Shown here: piece by piece, positions 62,440 to 64,000 of the stretch
How positions within the stretch are numbered: the first letter of the stretch is position 1
Layout of the letters: each line of letters begins with the position of its first letter
DNA from: Meghimatium bilineatum
Taxonomy: Eukaryota > Mollusca > Gastropoda > Stylommatophora > Philomycidae
DNA length: 64,000 nt
Assembly (NCBI GenBank): GCA_034231615.1
Contig: CM067317.1
Location: 17,188,264-17,252,263, forward strand
Direction of reading: 5' to 3'
Made by a program: the position numbers and the translations under genes
Notes under the pieces: generated by a model
What the model was told of the DNA's origin: nothing
The model's input: only the letters and a program-made list of their open reading frames with translations
The model's database searches: none

Positions 62440-64000
62440 ATTGTTTAGATTCTTTATTCTTGATTAGAAACTAGGTTCACATCACGTGGGACATTCCTAA
62501 ATGTACTCCCCCTCCGTTCCAGCAGCCACCCCAGTGTATGTAGACTTAGAGTTCTGGTCAGGTGTTGATTACGTGATTTTCTGGACCTTTTACAAAATTG
62601 TATGTTCTAAGTCTCAATGATATCATCAACATCTTGAAATGAATTGATTACTGACTTGATCAAGTCTGCTTTATCTCTTCTCAGCATTGTGCCAATCTAT
62701 CGCTGCATTGCCTGCCAGCCAATAAATCGGCTCTTTCCTCTGACCAGCATGATCAGGGCAGTATATCCCTGTAATGCTCTGGTCAATTGCGTTGTTCAAT
62801 ATGTCCAGTGCAGGATTTACCTTTAAGCTAAACAAGCTATAGCTTATGGCCCCACCCCCGAAAAATTATATTTGGCACTGACATATAATATCTGGACTTA
62901 TAAAGGGCCCCATATTTCAGATAGCTTAGGGCCTTATGAAGTCTAAATCCGGCGCTGAATAAGTCCCACCATTGTTTTCTCAGCATGTACTTTTCTATCT
63001 TGCGCAGCATGCTTTGGTAGTCTGTATTACCGATTGCGTTGATTTATCAGTTAGCAACCAATTAAGTGCTGCTGTAGATTCCCATCTCCATCCTCATGCT
63101 CGATGTTGCAGTGGAGTATGCATACGATTTCTCAACCAACTTCACGCTGTTTCTGTAGACAACAAAACCCCAACCGCTTTTATTTGTATTTCTGTTAACT
63201 GAGCCATCTGTGTATATAATTATGTTTTATGGTTTCGAGTGTAGCTGGTCGAGTTCTAAAACTGTAGCCTGGGCCCAGATACCCGTCCATTGTCGACACG
63301 CTTTATCTAGTTGTATTATTACTTTAGTCAGTGATTTTTTTCACATTGTCTACCTTCACCCATTCACTGCGCTTTCATATTTCTTCAAATTCACATACTC
63401 TTCGCAGTGTGACATCATCCTATACCATACATGATTTTCCATGCTTGATTCGTTTGCTCTTTGACTCATCTAGACGTTGGTGTTATAGATGGTGGTTGTA
63501 TTCTGTCACTTTAAGGTACGACCTAACTTGTGCTACCTGATGTCACACTCTAATGCTGGGGAGATCAAGCAGAAATCTCATAGCTGAGATGGGTGTATCT
63601 CTAGTACACCCCAGTACCGCTCTCATTGTCTCATTTTGGACTTTTTCCAATCTATCGACTTGTGTCTGTGACCGTGTTAGTAGGTCGAGGCCATAATATA
63701 TGACAGATAGCACCATCACTTGTAGAAGCAGAAACAATAGGTCTACCCATTGCTGCATGTCGGAGGTCGCGATTTGATATCACTGATCCCTCTTTTAACC
63801 ATCTGAATAATATTTATAATGTGTTCGTTGAATGAGAGACTTCTATCAAATGTTATCCAAAGATATTTACAGACCTGTGCTCTTTCAATGAATGCGCCCC
63901 TGCAACTTACAGCTGGAAGTGTATCACTGACCAGAGTATTATTTAAGGAGTACTAGATGACCTTTGCTTTCGAGGGATTGATCACATCATTGTATGTTAT
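62440..64000 (-). mobile_element. LINE group 5, RT thumb to RNase H and C-terminus, runs off the right edge
   Basis: The minus strand from 64000 reads YNDVINPSKAKVI, GAFIERAQVCKYLWITFDRS (normally YLGxxxD), a MQQWVDLLFLL-to-LGCTRDTPISAMRFLLDLPS segment typical of the end of RT, then a decayed RNase H region with YIHRWLS (YTDGS-like). The C-terminal KSRNQHLTRTLSLHTLGWLL and ER block comes last. Many frameshifts. The hAT-like MITE at 62806-62957 interrupts it. Paralogous to 43695-44575. Confidence 0.88.
62806..62957. mobile_element. hAT-like MITE, 152 bp, with 8-bp target-site duplication
   Basis: The left end CAGTGCAGGATTTA and the right end (reverse complement) CAGCGCCGGATTTA form 14-bp terminal inverted repeats with two mismatches. 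An 8-bp duplication AATATGTC / AATAAGTC flanks it (62798-62805 and 62958-62965). Internal GGCCCC/GGGGCC stretches pair as well. It has no coding capacity. CAG..G termini and an 8-bp duplication fit the hAT superfamily. It sits inside a LINE whose paralogue at 44112-44119 keeps the empty site (AATAAATC). Confidence 0.92.

Overview
This is eukaryotic, AT-rich metazoan DNA. Codon-bearing exons are rare, spliced and far apart, with GT-AG borders. The rest is crowded with non-LTR retrotransposon (LINE) remnants, tRNA-derived SINEs, foldback and hAT-type MITEs, a decayed Helitron and about thirty tandem arrays. The repeat mix and the aminergic-type receptor suggest a lophotrochozoan, most likely a mollusc. 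The species cannot be fixed from the sequence alone.

The one host gene I can support is a rhodopsin-class GPCR on the minus strand, spread over about 13.3 kb (3785-17110). Exon 1 (16852-17110) encodes the N-terminus, TM1 and TM2. Exon 2 (14702-14816) encodes ECL1 and TM3 with Asp3.32 and the DR of the DRY motif. A candidate exon near 11319-11373 encodes early TM4. A further exon (7598-7818) encodes late TM4, ECL2 and TM5. The last exon (3785-4323) encodes ICL3, TM6, TM7 with NPxxY and the tail. Splice phases agree at all junctions except the unresolved ICL2 segment. The final codons and stop codon lie inside a 31-bp minisatellite. Introns hold SINEs, foldback elements, a nested pair of LINEs and tandem repeats.

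Region by region: 0-3 kb has an unidentified degraded reading frame, a foldback element and a LINE with a 12-bp target-site duplication. 3-17 kb is the receptor gene. 17-22.2 kb is largely tandem arrays (43-, 25-, 32- and 36-bp units; the 36-bp array shows higher-order structure). 22.5-30.4 kb holds LINE fragments and, at 25.05-26.18 kb, a Helitron N-terminal coding region riddled with TGA codons. 31.3-32.0 kb is a GC-rich 106-bp repeat domain. 32.8-43.3 kb has SINEs, LINE ends and arrays. 43.7-46.8 kb has LINEs with RNase H domains in both orientations. 47.4-48.0 kb is a long ACT/ACA trinucleotide tract. 48-56.7 kb has more LINEs, including one whose 3' end has been amplified into a satellite. 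57-64 kb has further arrays, two related LINE ends and a long RT/RNase H LINE that runs off the window and is split by a 152-bp hAT-like MITE.

LINE groups named here for cross-reference: group 1 (C-terminus like WKEYVT), group 2 (IPWTARKT type), group 3 (VSALCAAYGPGGT type), group 4 (a 3' end shared by three minus-strand copies) and group 5 (RNase H bearing). SINE A is a ~270-bp element with a (GAA)n tail, always on the plus strand here. SINE B, C, D and E are other short families. All boundaries of decayed elements are approximate. No ribosomal RNA gene, intact tRNA gene or CRISPR array is seen.
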